Source: Candidatus Aminicenantota bacterium | Lineage (GTDB): Bacteria; Acidobacteriota; Aminicenantia; UBA2199 | NCBI GenBank assembly: GCA_023137075.1 | Contig: JAGLQA010000229.1 | Span: 1-5,881 of the forward strand | Direction: 5' to 3' | Length of the DNA stretch: 5,881 nt | Part shown: positions 5,869-5,881 of the stretch, one piece after another | Numbering within the stretch: position 1 is the stretch's first letter | Layout: each line of letters opens with the position of its first letter | Program-made: the position numbers and the translations under genes | Notes under the pieces: model-generated | Database searches by the model: none | What the model saw: only the letters and a program-made list of their open reading frames with translations | What the model was told of the DNA's origin: nothing

Positions 5869-5881
5869 TAAGGGGTCAGGT
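5869..5881. repeat. Inverted copy 2 of the 13-bp repeat, at the window edge
   Basis: TAAGGGGTCAGGT, exact reverse complement of 4625-4637. The window stops at its last base, so the repeat may continue outside. If the window is a whole contig, assembly may have broken at a dispersed repeat. Confidence 0.65.

Overview
The window is AT-rich bacterial DNA with three long, intact genes, one small peptide gene and an unusually structured 570-base regulatory region. Organism assignment is uncertain. A Hanks-type kinase fused to TPRs, a GAF/AAA+ sigma-54 activator and a stand-alone RiPP precursor with a KL-L-K-TV-NL-EM-GG leader suggest an environmental Gram-negative with complex regulation. The leader type and the regulator's C-terminal style recall Acidobacteriota/Aminicenantes-like genomes, but that is recall, not proof.

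Layout from left to right. Bases 1-255 carry no convincing gene, but hold three complementary G/C blocks that look like an attenuator or leaky terminator behind the small gene. Bases 256-450 (minus) encode a 64-residue class I lanthipeptide-like precursor with a double-Gly leader and a core with six Cys and six Ser/Thr in three similar modules. Bases 451-1019 are non-coding. They contain a near-consensus sigma-54 promoter (533-549, minus) facing the precursor, and about 80-190 bases upstream of it repeated GTCTCC/GGAGAC palindromes, placed where a sigma-54 activator would bind. Next come a 160-base MITE-like element (perfect 20-base terminal inverted repeats, CCAG duplication, three internal stems) and a sigma-70-type promoter for the next gene.

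Bases 1020-3155 (plus) encode a 711-residue membrane Ser/Thr kinase: signal peptide, eight 40-residue TPRs outside the membrane, coiled coil, one membrane span, then a complete cytoplasmic kinase domain. Convergent to it, only 16 bases away, is a sigma-54 activator (3172-4599, minus) with a GAF-like sensor, AAA+ core and atypical Fis-like tail. Upstream of that on the same strand is an exported beta-lactamase-family serine hydrolase (4654-5808). It sits between two inverted copies of a 13-base sequence, the second of which ends exactly at the window edge.

The most interesting reading is a local signalling unit: a transmembrane TPR kinase, a sigma-54 activator and a sigma-54-promoted RiPP precursor with palindromic upstream sites. 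The promoter, palindromes and genes are seen directly; that the kinase or activator controls the precursor is inference. No RiPP modification or export genes lie inside the window; if they exist nearby they should be to the left, downstream of the precursor.
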